The notes below the pieces were generated by a model. The model had not been told where the DNA came from and made no database searches. It saw only the letters and a program-made list of their open reading frames with translations. From an uncultured Ectothiorhodospiraceae bacterium (GTDB lineage: Bacteria; Pseudomonadota; Gammaproteobacteria; Nitrococcales; Nitrococcaceae), in assembly GCA_913056385.1 (NCBI GenBank), contig CAJXND010000003.1, positions 18,690 to 82,689 on the forward strand: a DNA stretch of 64,000 bases, written 5' to 3'. Shown here piece by piece: positions 52,605 to 62,363 of this stretch (position 1 is its first letter; the number at the start of each line of letters is the position of its first letter). A program made the position numbers and the translations under genes.

Positions 52605-53165
52605 CTACTCCAGGTTGGTGTGACGGGCACGCATCCCGCCCTCTTCCGTACCCAGTCGCTCGCGCAACTGCCGCACCAGCAGTTCGCCGACGATGAAGAG
52701 CGCGCCCTCGTAGGCGCTGCCCATGGGCAGGATGGCCCCGTCGTTGCCGCCCCCGGCCATGGTGCGCGCCGGGAGCTGCAGCACGATATCGGCATGACCG
52801 CCGAGGGCGGCGCGGGGCTGTGCGGTCAGTAACACCACCCGCGCGCCGGCATCCCGGGCGACCGTCATGAGTGCGGACACGGTGGCGAAGTGGCCGGGCC
52901 CGGCACTGACCAGCAACAGATCCCCCCGGGCGATCGGCGGCGCGGTCATGTCACCGACCACGGCGGTCTCCAGGCCGAGGTGGTAGAGCCGCATGGTAAG
53001 GGCCCGGATCATCAGGCCCTCGCGGCCGACCCCATAGCAGGCAACGCGTCGGGCGGTGGCGATGGCCTCCATCACCGCCGTGAGGTTGTCCGGGTCGACG
53101 GCATCGAATACCCCGGCGATTTCATCGCAGGCCCGTCGGGCATTCAGCGCCAGTGTGCCCGTCAT
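52605..53165 (-). CDS. SIS-domain sugar isomerase (6-phospho-3-hexuloisomerase-like)
   Basis: RRVACYGVGREGLMIRALTMRLYHLGLETAVVGDMTAPPIARGDLLLVSAGPG. Confidence 0.85.
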   Translation of the reverse strand: MTGTLALNARRACDEIAGVFDAVDPDNLTAVMEAIATARRVACYGVGREGLMIRALTMRLYHLGLETAVVGDMTAPPIARGDLLLVSAGPGHFATVSALMTVARDAGARVVLLTAQPRAALGGHADIVLQLPARTMAGGGNDGAILPMGSAYEGALFIVGELLVRQLRERLGTEEGGMRARHTNLE

Positions 53166-54142
53166 GATGCCGTCTCCGTGGTGAGCGCGATGGCGGTGTC
53201 CTCATCGGTGACGAACACATCGGCATAGCCGCCCCGCAGGACGGCGAGATTGGCGGCGCGCTTGTGCTCGCCCCCGGAAATCACCACGGTCCACGGGTTT
53301 TCACGCAGGGCCTCCAGGTCGATGGCCACGGTGCGGCGGTTGAGGGAATGGTCGATCAGCTCGCCGTTGGCATCGATGAAGTGCCCGAGCAGATCGCCCA
53401 CCGCGCCGGCGGCCAGCAGTTCGTCGAGATCGCCGTCATCACTCAGCCCGTACTGGACAATCAGTGACTGCGTGATGTCGCCCACCGTGACGATGCTGAT
53501 GTCGCTCGCCAGCGCCTTGTCGTGCGTCTCGCGAATGGCCCCCTGGCGCAGGATGATGTCGCGGTCGGCCTCGCTGCCCGCGTAGATGGGTGCGGCATAG
53601 AAGTGGCGGTCGGCACCGTAGCGATCGGCGAAATCCGAGATGATCTCGAAGGTGTTGATGTGAGAGCAGTGGGCGAGCCCACCCTGCAGGGAGATCACCG
53701 AGACATCCTGCCGGTTGCGCGCGGGCAGGGCCCGGATGACCGAGCGCAGGGTCTGCCCCCAGCCGATGCCTACGTTCATGCCGTCCTCGATGCGCTCATC
53801 GAGGTACTCGGCGCCACCGACGCCCAGGGTCTCCCGGATCATGGACGGATCCGCCGGGTTGGGGATGACCACCGCCTCGCGCAGGCGGAAGCGCTGGATG
53901 AGCGCCTCCTCCAGCGCGATGCAGGGTGTCAGTCGTCCGTTGATGGTGATCTGCACGAGTCCGCTCTCGCGGCAGGCCGCGAGGAGCCGATTGATCCGCA
54001 CCCGGCTCATGCCCAGGCGATTGGCGATCTGCTGCTGGGTCAGGTTGCCGACGAAGTAGTACCAGGCCACCCGGGTCTGCAGTTGTTCCTCCGGATCCAC
54101 GCCGCCACGAAGCGGTTCGGCGTCAGGCTGAGGCAGATTCAT
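53162..54142 (-). CDS. SorC/DeoR-type sugar-binding transcriptional regulator
   Basis: HTH LTQQQIANRLGMSRVRINRLLAACRESGLVQI and SorC sugar-binding domain. Confidence 0.9.
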   Translation of the reverse strand: MNLPQPDAEPLRGGVDPEEQLQTRVAWYYFVGNLTQQQIANRLGMSRVRINRLLAACRESGLVQITINGRLTPCIALEEALIQRFRLREAVVIPNPADPSMIRETLGVGGAEYLDERIEDGMNVGIGWGQTLRSVIRALPARNRQDVSVISLQGGLAHCSHINTFEIISDFADRYGADRHFYAAPIYAGSEADRDIILRQGAIRETHDKALASDISIVTVGDITQSLIVQYGLSDDGDLDELLAAGAVGDLLGHFIDANGELIDHSLNRRTVAIDLEALRENPWTVVISGGEHKRAANLAVLRGGYADVFVTDEDTAIALTTETAS

Positions 54143-54179
54143 CGTTGTTACTCCCCGGTCGACGGTGATAGGCCGTTGC

Positions 54180-55019
54180 TTACTTGACCGCGCCCATGGT
54201 CAGACCCTGGACCAGTCGCCCGGAGACGAGCATGGCAAAAATCACCATCGGTAGCACGATCATCGTACCCGTGGCCATGATCACGCCCCAGGGCAGCTCG
54301 TAGCCGCTCATGAAGCTGGTCGCGGCCAGCGGCGCCGTCCGTGCCTGGGTGCGCGTGAGCACCAGGGCGTAGAGCAGATCGTTCCAGGCGAAGATGAATG
54401 ACAGGATCGCCGAGACCACCACGCCGGGCATGGCCAGCGGCAGATTGATGCGCCAGAAGATGGTCCAGGCGCGGGCCCCCTCCAGCCGTGCCGCCTCGTC
54501 CAGCGCCACCGGGACACCGCGGAACTGATCGGTGCAGATCCAGACCACGATGGGCAGGGTGAAGGTCAGGTAGATCAGGATCAGCACCAGGTGGGTGTCG
54601 ATGAGGTCGAGCGAGTTGGCGATCAGGAATACCGGAACGGCCAGCACGATGGGGCTGACCATGCGGTTGGTGATGTACCAGAACCACAGTTCGCGCTTGC
54701 CCCGGAACTCGTAGCGCGCCAGCGCGTAGGCGGCCGGCGTACCCAGCACCACCGCCAGCAGGGTTGTGCAGGAGGCCACGATGGTGGAGTTCAGCAGCGC
54801 ATGGGCGACGCCGGAGTCGAACAGCGCCTCGCGGTAGTTGGCGAGCGTGGGCGAGAAGAACCACACCGGATCGCGGGCGACGGCGTCGGCGCGGGTCTTC
54901 AGGCTGGTGGTGACCATCCAGTAGAACGGGAAAATGGAGGTGAGGACCACCACGGCCAGACCGAGGAAGTGACCGACGGGCGCGATGCGGCGCCGGGTCG
55001 CGGCGGCTTCGGCGCTCAT
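54180..55019 (-). CDS. Carbohydrate ABC transporter permease (MalG type)
   Basis: Binding-protein-dependent permease EAA motif EAARLEGARAWTIFWRINLPLAMPG; ATG at 55019. Confidence 0.92.
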   Translation of the reverse strand: MSAEAAATRRRIAPVGHFLGLAVVVLTSIFPFYWMVTTSLKTRADAVARDPVWFFSPTLANYREALFDSGVAHALLNSTIVASCTTLLAVVLGTPAAYALARYEFRGKRELWFWYITNRMVSPIVLAVPVFLIANSLDLIDTHLVLILIYLTFTLPIVVWICTDQFRGVPVALDEAARLEGARAWTIFWRINLPLAMPGVVVSAILSFIFAWNDLLYALVLTRTQARTAPLAATSFMSGYELPWGVIMATGTMIVLPMVIFAMLVSGRLVQGLTMGAVK

Positions 55020-55897
55020 AGCTCGGCCTCCTTGTAGACATAGCGGATGTAGAGTCGCGAGAGCACGATGCAGAAGACCAGCAGGACCACGGCCTGGGCC
55101 GAGGCGAGGCCGAGGTCGAAGACCCGGAATCCGACCCGCTGGATGTAGACACTGATGAGCTCGGTGGCGGCGCCGGGGCCACCTCGCGTCATGGTGAAGA
55201 TTTTGTCGAACTCCTTGAGCACGTCCGCCGTGCGAAGGATCAGGATGGCGGTGAGCCCCGGCAGCAGAAACGGCATCTGGACATGACGGAGGATACGCAG
55301 GGCGCTCGGCGTCTCGAGCCTTGCCGCCTCCTCGGTCTCCTTCGGCACCATGCTCAGGCCGGCGAGCAGGATGAGTGTGCAGAACGGGGTCCACTGCCAG
55401 ACGTCCATGATGATCAGGGCGACGAAGGCCATGGTGGGGTCACCCAGCCAGTCGGTCACCGGAATGCCGACCCAGCCGAGCATGTCGTTGGCCACGCCGA
55501 ATTCACGGTTGAAGATGAGTCGGCCGATCAGACCGACCACGGCATAGGTGGTCGCCAGCGGGATCACCAGCGAAACCCTCGCCACGGAGCGCATGAAACT
55601 CAGCCCCGGCCGGTGGAGCAGCAGCGCGGCCCACAAGCCGATGGCGATCTGTATCGGAACGGCGGTCACCAGGAAGGTGACGGTGCGCCCCAGGGATGAC
55701 CAGAACGTGCCGTCGGTGAGCACCGTCAGGTAATTCTCGAGACCGACGAATGGTTTGCCCGCGGCAGGTCGCGCCAGATTGTACTCGTGCAGCGAGTTGA
55801 ACACGGCGAACAGGATCGGTGCCAGGCCGATGGCCAGCAGGGCAATCACCGATGGCGCGATGAACCAGAAGGCCGGAGTGTTGGATCGGCTCGACAT
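55016..55897 (-). CDS. Carbohydrate ABC transporter permease (MalF type)
   Basis: EAA-like motif EAARLETPSALRILRHVQMPFLLPG. Confidence 0.92.
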   Translation of the reverse strand: MSSRSNTPAFWFIAPSVIALLAIGLAPILFAVFNSLHEYNLARPAAGKPFVGLENYLTVLTDGTFWSSLGRTVTFLVTAVPIQIAIGLWAALLLHRPGLSFMRSVARVSLVIPLATTYAVVGLIGRLIFNREFGVANDMLGWVGIPVTDWLGDPTMAFVALIIMDVWQWTPFCTLILLAGLSMVPKETEEAARLETPSALRILRHVQMPFLLPGLTAILILRTADVLKEFDKIFTMTRGGPGAATELISVYIQRVGFRVFDLGLASAQAVVLLVFCIVLSRLYIRYVYKEAEL

Positions 55898-55958
55898 GGG
55901 ATTCTCTCTTCTCGGGAAGACGGCGCCCGGGCATCCCCGGGCGCCGGTCGGTTGCCGA

Positions 55959-57299
55959 TTACTTCAGGAGCGGCTTGTCGCCGTCGTAATAGCCGGCGTC
56001 GTCGAGGACCTCCTCGACCTTGTCACCGAGGTCGGCCGCGCCTTCCTCGACATCCACCTCACCGAGCATCATGCGGGTGCCATCCAGGGCGATGATTTCG
56101 GAGAGCTCCGGCCATTCCGGGAAGCGTGGCCGGAAAGAGGCCACTGCAGTGTCAGCCTCCCAGGACTGGACCATGGGCGGGATATAGCTGTACGCCTCGA
56201 GCAGTGCCTCATCCTCGTACACGCCCATACGGCCGCTGACGCCACCGGCCTCGACGAAGTCACGGGCCATCTCCTGGCCGGTAATCCACTGGATGAACAG
56301 CCATGAAGCGATCTGCTCGTCGGTGCTGCTTCCCGAGTTCACCGCCAGCGAGAAACCACCCAGCGCCGGCTTGAGGCCGGCCGGGCCTTCCGGCTCGGTG
56401 GTCACGCCCAGGCAGTCGACGATGGTCGACTGGTCCGCGTCGGCCAGCGTGGGATAGAAGGCGGACCATTCGGTGATCATCGCCACCTGGCCCTGAGCGA
56501 GGGCATCCACGGCCTCGGCATGGTCATAGTCGACGATGCCCGGGGGCATGTACTCCATCAGGTCCTGGCGGAACTGCAGGCCGCGGAGCGACTCCTCGGA
56601 GGTCAGGTTGGAGCGGAAGTCCTCGTCCAGCAGCGAGCCGCCGAAGGGCCAGAGCACCCGCATGAAGCTATCCGCGGACTGCGTCTCACCACGCCGCGAC
56701 TGCAGGGCGAAGGCGTACTGGTTGGCGTCGGCATCGGTGAGTGCCGGGCCGTACTCGGTCATCAGTTCGGTCCAGGTCTCCGGCGGGCCGTCGAAGCCGG
56801 CCTCCTCGAGCATGCACTGGTTGTAGAACATCAGCCCCGAGTAGTTATCGAAGGGCAGGCCGTAGACCACGCCATCCCAGGTGCCGAAGGAATCGAGCAG
56901 GACCGGGAAGAAATCATCCAGGGCGAGGTCGGGGTCGGCCAGGGCGGGATCGTCGTAGAACTCCGACAGCGGCGTCAGCCAGCCGTTGGCGGCAAACTCG
57001 CCGATCCACACCACGTCCACCAGGGCGACATCGATGTCACCCCCGCCGACGAAGTTCAGGACCTGACGCTCGCGGGAATTCTCGTAGGGCAGTGTCTCCC
57101 AGGTGACGTCGATACCGGTTCGCTCCTCGAACTCCGGCACGAGCTCGGCGGCGGCCTTGTAGCCCGGACGATCCAGGAACACGGCCTTGATGCTGGTGCC
57201 CTCATAGGGGGCGGCGGCTTCTTCCAGCGACCAGGCCAGGGCCTGCCCGCTGACAGTCATGGCCGCGGCTGCGGCCAGTGCGGTTGCGTATGCACGCAT
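55959..57299 (-). CDS. Carbohydrate ABC transporter extracellular substrate-binding protein (family 1)
   Basis: Signal peptide; [42 protein letters not shown]; strongly acidic. Confidence 0.9.
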   Translation of the reverse strand: MRAYATALAAAAAMTVSGQALAWSLEEAAAPYEGTSIKAVFLDRPGYKAAAELVPEFEERTGIDVTWETLPYENSRERQVLNFVGGGDIDVALVDVVWIGEFAANGWLTPLSEFYDDPALADPDLALDDFFPVLLDSFGTWDGVVYGLPFDNYSGLMFYNQCMLEEAGFDGPPETWTELMTEYGPALTDADANQYAFALQSRRGETQSADSFMRVLWPFGGSLLDEDFRSNLTSEESLRGLQFRQDLMEYMPPGIVDYDHAEAVDALAQGQVAMITEWSAFYPTLADADQSTIVDCLGVTTEPEGPAGLKPALGGFSLAVNSGSSTDEQIASWLFIQWITGQEMARDFVEAGGVSGRMGVYEDEALLEAYSYIPPMVQSWEADTAVASFRPRFPEWPELSEIIALDGTRMMLGEVDVEEGAADLGDKVEEVLDDAGYYDGDKPLLK

Positions 57300-57359
57300 T
57301 GCTACTCCTCCTCGTTAAAATCAGGGTTTTTCACCCCGCTTACGGTGATCGTTTCCGGT

Positions 57360-58391
57360 TCATGGCTCGAAGCATTCCCGAGGCACGATCAGGCTCTTGA
57401 TCACGCCATCGCGCCGCTCGGTCTGCAGCCGGAAGGCCTCGTCGGCCTGCTCCAGCGGGAAGCGATGGGTCACGATGGCGTCCACATCCACCTCGCCGGC
57501 GGCCACCAGGCGGATCGCCCGCGGATAGACATGACCCATGCGCCGGATGAATTTGATGACCAGCCCCTTGCGCCGGGCCTGGGCGGCGTCCAGGGCGTAG
57601 CGATTGCCGTCCGGGATGCCGACGATCATGGCGCGGCCGCCGATGGCCGCGGCATCCACGGCAAGCTGCAGGCCGGCCGGGTCATTGGTGGCCTCGAGCA
57701 CCAGATCGCAGCCGCGCCCATCGGTGCCCGCCTCGATGCAGGTCAGATCCTGGCCTGCCGTGTCGGCCCCCAGCGAGAGGGCCTTCTCGAGCCGTTCGGC
57801 GCAGGGATCCACGGCGTAGATATGCTCGGCCCCGGCGCGGCGAGCGAGCTGCAGAAGGCACAGCCCGATGGTGCCGCAGCCAATCACCGCCACCGACTCC
57901 AGGACCCGCTGATGAGCGAGATCCATGGCCTGGATGGCCACGCCCAGCGGCTCGAGCATCATGGCCTGGGCCGGGGTGAAGTGATCCGGTACCGGATGGA
58001 TCTGCGCGGCATCCACCGCGATCAGCTCGGTCATTGCGCCGTTGAACGGGGGGGCACCGGTGAACTCGACATTGGGGCAGAGATTGACGTCACCCCGCTC
58101 ACACCATTCGCAGTGGCCGCATGGACGGGCGGGGTCGACGGCGACGAGCTGACCCCGGCGAAGTCCCAGCGCGGGATGGTCGTGAACGATCCAGCCGGCG
58201 AACTCGTGGCCGGGGATGAACGGGGCATGGATGTGGGCGCTGCCGATGCCGCCCTCCAGGTAATAGTGCAGATCGCTGCCGCAGACACCGATGCCGGCAA
58301 CCTGCACCAGAACCTCGCCGGCAGCGGGTTCCGGTGCCGTCTCCTCGCCCGTTCTGACATCCCGAACGCCGTGTATATACGTGGCCCGCAC
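57360..58391 (-). CDS. Zinc-type medium-chain alcohol (polyol) dehydrogenase
   Basis: GVCGSDLHYYLEGGIG, GHEFAG, CGHCEWCERGDVNLC; GTG at 58391 (SD GGGGGAG, MRATYIHGVRD) favoured over ATG at 58418. Confidence 0.88.
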   Translation of the reverse strand: MRATYIHGVRDVRTGEETAPEPAAGEVLVQVAGIGVCGSDLHYYLEGGIGSAHIHAPFIPGHEFAGWIVHDHPALGLRRGQLVAVDPARPCGHCEWCERGDVNLCPNVEFTGAPPFNGAMTELIAVDAAQIHPVPDHFTPAQAMMLEPLGVAIQAMDLAHQRVLESVAVIGCGTIGLCLLQLARRAGAEHIYAVDPCAERLEKALSLGADTAGQDLTCIEAGTDGRGCDLVLEATNDPAGLQLAVDAAAIGGRAMIVGIPDGNRYALDAAQARRKGLVIKFIRRMGHVYPRAIRLVAAGEVDVDAIVTHRFPLEQADEAFRLQTERRDGVIKSLIVPRECFEP

Positions 58392-58414
58392 CGGCTGCTC
58401 TCCCCCTGGATTGA

Positions 58415-58468
58415 ACATTTGTCTTGCTTAGGTCACAAATGTAATATCCGATGACATCGGCTTGTCAA
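58415..58468. promoter_or_regulatory. Overlapping divergent promoters with two palindromes (putative SorC-family operator region)
   Basis: Plus: TTGTCT (58419-58424), N17, TAATAT (58442-58447). Minus: TTGACA (58468-58463), N16, TATTAC (58446-58441). Inverted repeats ACATTTGT-N12-ACAAATGT (58415-58442) and CCGATG-A-CATCGG (58448-58460). Confidence 0.7.
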
Positions 58469-58501
58469 GCCGGCACGAAAAACGAGCAGGGAGGAGAGTC
58501 G

Positions 58502-59611
58502 ATGACGGCGGTGAGCCTGTCGCATATCGAGAAGCGCTACGGTGATACACCGGTGCTCAAGGACATCAACATCGATGTCGAGGAGCGGGAATTCATGGTC
58601 TTTGTCGGCCCATCCGGGTGCGGCAAGTCAACGCTACTGCGCAGCATTGCCGGGCTGGAATCGGTCGAGGGCGGGCAGATCCGCATCGGTGGCGATGACA
58701 TGACGCATGTCGATCCCTCCCGGCGGGGCGTGGCCATGGTCTTTCAGTCCTACGCGCTCTTCCCGCACATGAGCGTGTTCGAGAACATCGCCTTCGGGCT
58801 GCGGATGGCCAAACGGCCGGCATCGGAGATCCGGCAGCGCGTGAACGACGCGGCGGCGGTCCTGCAGATCGAGGCACTGCTCGATCGCAAGCCGAGGGCC
58901 CTATCCGGCGGGCAACGACAGCGCGTGGCCGTCGGCCGGGCGATCGTTCGCGATCCGCGGGTTTTTCTGTTCGATGAGCCCCTGTCCAACCTCGATGCGG
59001 CGCTACGCGTACAGATGCGGCTCGAGATCATCCGGCTGCATCAGCGCCTGGATGCGACCATGATCTACGTCACCCATGATCAGACCGAGGCCATGACCAT
59101 GGCCGATCGCATCGTCGTGCTGCGTGACGGGCGCGTCGAGCAGATCGGTAGCCCCCTGGAACTCTACCGGCGGCCGGCCAATCGCTTCGTGGCGAGCTTC
59201 ATCGGCTCGCCGCGCATGAATTTCCTCGAGGTCGGTCTGGACGGCCTGGCGGAGAACCACCAGCCGAGGGTGATCCTCCCCGGCGGCGGCAAGCTGACAC
59301 TCCCCGTCGACGGAGAAGGCCTCGTTGATCAGAGGGTCAGCCTGGGGATCCGGCCGGAGCATATCGTCGAGCCCGGTCAGACCGGAGACAGCGATCTGCA
59401 TCTGACCGGCGAAGCGCAGGTGGTCGAGCATCTGGGCGGCGAGACACTCATCCACGTGCGGCTCACCGACGACAGGCAGATCGAGGTGAAGGCCTCCGGT
59501 GATACCACGGTCAAGCCGGGCGACCACATCGAGGTGGGCGTCTCCGCCCACCGCTGCCATCTGTTCGATGGCGCGGAGAAGGCCTGCGCGCCACTGACCG
59601 CCGTGCAGTAG
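58502..59611 (+). CDS. Carbohydrate ABC transporter ATP-binding protein (UgpC/MalK type)
   Basis: GPSGCGKSTLLRSIAGLE, LSGGQRQRVAVGRAIVRDPRVFLFDEPLSNLDA, C-terminal TOBE domain; ATG at 58502. Confidence 0.93.
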   Translation: MTAVSLSHIEKRYGDTPVLKDINIDVEEREFMVFVGPSGCGKSTLLRSIAGLESVEGGQIRIGGDDMTHVDPSRRGVAMVFQSYALFPHMSVFENIAFGLRMAKRPASEIRQRVNDAAAVLQIEALLDRKPRALSGGQRQRVAVGRAIVRDPRVFLFDEPLSNLDAALRVQMRLEIIRLHQRLDATMIYVTHDQTEAMTMADRIVVLRDGRVEQIGSPLELYRRPANRFVASFIGSPRMNFLEVGLDGLAENHQPRVILPGGGKLTLPVDGEGLVDQRVSLGIRPEHIVEPGQTGDSDLHLTGEAQVVEHLGGETLIHVRLTDDRQIEVKASGDTTVKPGDHIEVGVSAHRCHLFDGAEKACAPLTAVQ

Positions 59612-59624
59612 CCGGAACGAGTTG

Positions 59625-61160
59625 ATGACCGCCCCACTCATCGGCATCGACGTCAGCACCACGGGGGTCAAGGCCTGCGCCTGGCACCCGGACGGTCATT
59701 GCATCGACGAGGCGCGGGCGTCGCTGGCGCTGCAGCGACCGGGCCCGCACCGCTACGAGCAAGACCCGGAGGATTGGTGGGTTGCGGTCTGCAGGGTGCT
59801 CCGGGCACTGGGCGAACGCCTGCCCGTGGCGCCGGCGGCCCTTGCCATCGCCCATCAGCGGGAGACCTTCGTGGCATCCGGTGATGACGGCTCGCCACTG
59901 CATCCGGCCCTGCTGTGGCTGGACCGCCGCGGTGAGCCCTGGGTCAAGCGGCTTCATGAAGGCTTCCCCGCCGAGGCGATGCGAGCGTGCAGTGGCAAGA
60001 GCCCCAATTACGGGCCGGCGTTCTACAAACTCGCCTGGCTGGCCGAGGCCCGGCCGGGCATTTTCGGCTCCCTTGCCATGGTCTGCGATGTTCAGGCCTG
60101 GCTTGCGCGTCGGCTCACCGGGCGCGCGGTGACGAGCTGGACCGGTGCCGACCCCCTGGGGCTGTTCGATATCCGCCACATGGAATGGTCCGCCGAGCTG
60201 TGTGAGCGGGTCGGCCTGCGTACGGATCAGTTGCCAGGCGTGGTTGCGCCGGGCACGCGCATTGGCGGGCTGTCGAGAGATGCCGCCAGCGCCACCGGCA
60301 TGCCGGCGGGGACACCGCTGGTTGCCGCCGGCGGTGACGGGCAGATGGGTGGCCTGGCGGTGGACGCCCTGGATAACGGCCGGCTCTACCTCAACCTCGG
60401 CACAGCCGTGGTGGCCGGCGCGTGGTCGTCGGCGCCCGCCGTATCGCCCGCCTGGCGTACCCTCACCGCCGGGGCCGGTGAGGGTTACTACCTGGAGAGC
60501 AGCCTGCGCAGTGGTGCATTGCTCTCGGACTGGCTTCTCAAGCGGGTGGTGGGGCTCGATCCCGTGGCCGACGCGGCGGTTCTCGAGCGACTCGAGGCCG
60601 AGGCGGCGGCGCTTCCGCCCGGCGGATACGGCGCGTTACTGCTTCCCTACTGGGAGGGGGTGATGAACCCGCACTGGGATGATGCCGCCCGCGGCGCGAT
60701 TCTGGGGCTCTCCGATGCCGACGGCCGGGCCAGCCTCTACCGGGCGCTGATCGAGGGGGTGGCGCTGGAGCAGGCGGGATTCGTCAGTGCATTGCGGGTA
60801 GAGGCAGGGGTTGTCGCCCACGAGGCGGTGGCCACCGGCGGGCCGGCGGGCAGTGATCTGTGGTGCCGCATTCACGCTGATGCCATCGGCGTACCGGTGC
60901 GCCGACAGCCCGGGTTGGAGGCGGCGGCACTGGGAGCCGCCATCTGCGCTGCCTGCGGTGTCGGCATCTATCCGGATCTGGCCAGTGCGGCCCGGGCGAT
61001 GGCCCCGGCCGGGGGCGATGTATTTACGCCGGATCCCGACAACCAGGCGTTCTATGCGCGACTGCGCGGCATCCATGGCCGGATACATGAGCGCATGGCG
61101 CCACTGATGCATGAGCTGGAGGCGGCCCTCGCTGGGCAAAACCCCCTACACCGGGCATGA
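59625..61160 (+). CDS. FGGY-family carbohydrate kinase (xylulokinase-like)
   Basis: IGIDVSTTGVKA, LWLDRRGEPW, GGDGQMGGLAVDAL, EGVALEQAGFVSAL, ATGGPAGSDLWCRIHADAIGVPV. Confidence 0.9.
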   Translation: MTAPLIGIDVSTTGVKACAWHPDGHCIDEARASLALQRPGPHRYEQDPEDWWVAVCRVLRALGERLPVAPAALAIAHQRETFVASGDDGSPLHPALLWLDRRGEPWVKRLHEGFPAEAMRACSGKSPNYGPAFYKLAWLAEARPGIFGSLAMVCDVQAWLARRLTGRAVTSWTGADPLGLFDIRHMEWSAELCERVGLRTDQLPGVVAPGTRIGGLSRDAASATGMPAGTPLVAAGGDGQMGGLAVDALDNGRLYLNLGTAVVAGAWSSAPAVSPAWRTLTAGAGEGYYLESSLRSGALLSDWLLKRVVGLDPVADAAVLERLEAEAAALPPGGYGALLLPYWEGVMNPHWDDAARGAILGLSDADGRASLYRALIEGVALEQAGFVSALRVEAGVVAHEAVATGGPAGSDLWCRIHADAIGVPVRRQPGLEAAALGAAICAACGVGIYPDLASAARAMAPAGGDVFTPDPDNQAFYARLRGIHGRIHERMAPLMHELEAALAGQNPLHRA

Positions 61161-61196
61161 TGCGCCCGTGATCCATGGCCGGTTGCAGGGGCATCG

Positions 61197-62348
61197 ATGA
61201 GCAGAAAATCGTTCAGATGGGTGGCGGTTGCGGTGATCGCCCTCGGAGTGGCGGCCGCCACGGTTCCGGTCCTGATGGGATGGCAGGCCGAGCGGACCTG
61301 GCATGACCAGGTCGCGGCGCTGGATGCCCGGCTCGCGGACTCCCGGGAAGGCGCCGGTGCACGCATCGTCGACTATGAACGCGGGCTTTTCAGTGCCCGC
61401 GTCCGCACCATGCTCGAGCTGCCGCCCTCCGCCCTGGCGCCGCCCGTCCGGGCGACCCTCGGGCTGGCGGATGGCCCGGTCGAACTGCGACTCACCCAGT
61501 CGGTCCAGCACGGCTGGAGCAGTGCGGCATTTGATGGCTATCTGCAACCGGTCGGCGCGCTGGCCGGGCTCTTTGCCCGCCTCGGCGGGACCGACCGGAG
61601 CCTGCGCATCAGTGGCCGTATCGGGATCGGTCGGCAGTCGGTTGTGGTGCGGGCTGAATCACTCGCGGGGCCGCTGGATCGGCAGGGCCAGCTTCAACTG
61701 CGGTCTGATCCGATGCGGTTCGAGGCGGTACATGCCTCCCGCGATGGCCGGCTGACCGCGGAGCTCCTCTGGCAGGGGGTCGGGCTGGACGATGCGAATA
61801 ACGCCGCCGAGCTGCAGATCGATGGCCTGCAGGGCCGGACCAAGGCCCGGCGCATGGCCGGACTGATGGATCTTGATTTCGAGCTCGACTGGGAGCGGCT
61901 CTACCTGACCGACCAGCCGGTGCTGCGCGGCGGTCTCGGCCTGGAGATCGAACGCCTGGCACCGGCCGGCCTGGAGTCGGACTCGCGGTATGCCCTGGCC
62001 CTGCTCGCCGAGCCCGGGCCTCGGGCGGCGCTCACGCGGTTTCGCATGCAGGATGATGCCGGGGCGGGTCTGAGCGCGCGTGCCAATCTCGAGATCAAGC
62101 CCCGGATGGCGGAGTTGCTGCTGACGGGACAGAGCGGCATGGCACTGTGGTCGGCTCTGCACCTTGATGCGGAGCTCGGCATTGATGACGCGCTGATCGC
62201 CGCCATCCCCGCCGGGCAGGCGGACTGGGTCCGGCAGGCCCAGGCCTTCGGTATCCTCCGGCGGCAGGATGGCCAGTGGCGGCTCGAGGTGTCGATGGAT
62301 GAGGGCCGCCTGAGCGTCCATGGCCAGCCGTGGTGGAGTGGTGGCTAG
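61197..62348 (+). CDS. DUF945 (YdgA-like) family protein
   Basis: N-terminal TM and DYERGLFSARVRTMLELP, typical of DUF945. Confidence 0.78.
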   Translation: MSRKSFRWVAVAVIALGVAAATVPVLMGWQAERTWHDQVAALDARLADSREGAGARIVDYERGLFSARVRTMLELPPSALAPPVRATLGLADGPVELRLTQSVQHGWSSAAFDGYLQPVGALAGLFARLGGTDRSLRISGRIGIGRQSVVVRAESLAGPLDRQGQLQLRSDPMRFEAVHASRDGRLTAELLWQGVGLDDANNAAELQIDGLQGRTKARRMAGLMDLDFELDWERLYLTDQPVLRGGLGLEIERLAPAGLESDSRYALALLAEPGPRAALTRFRMQDDAGAGLSARANLEIKPRMAELLLTGQSGMALWSALHLDAELGIDDALIAAIPAGQADWVRQAQAFGILRRQDGQWRLEVSMDEGRLSVHGQPWWSGG

Positions 62349-62363
62349 TCACCGGAGTGCTGG

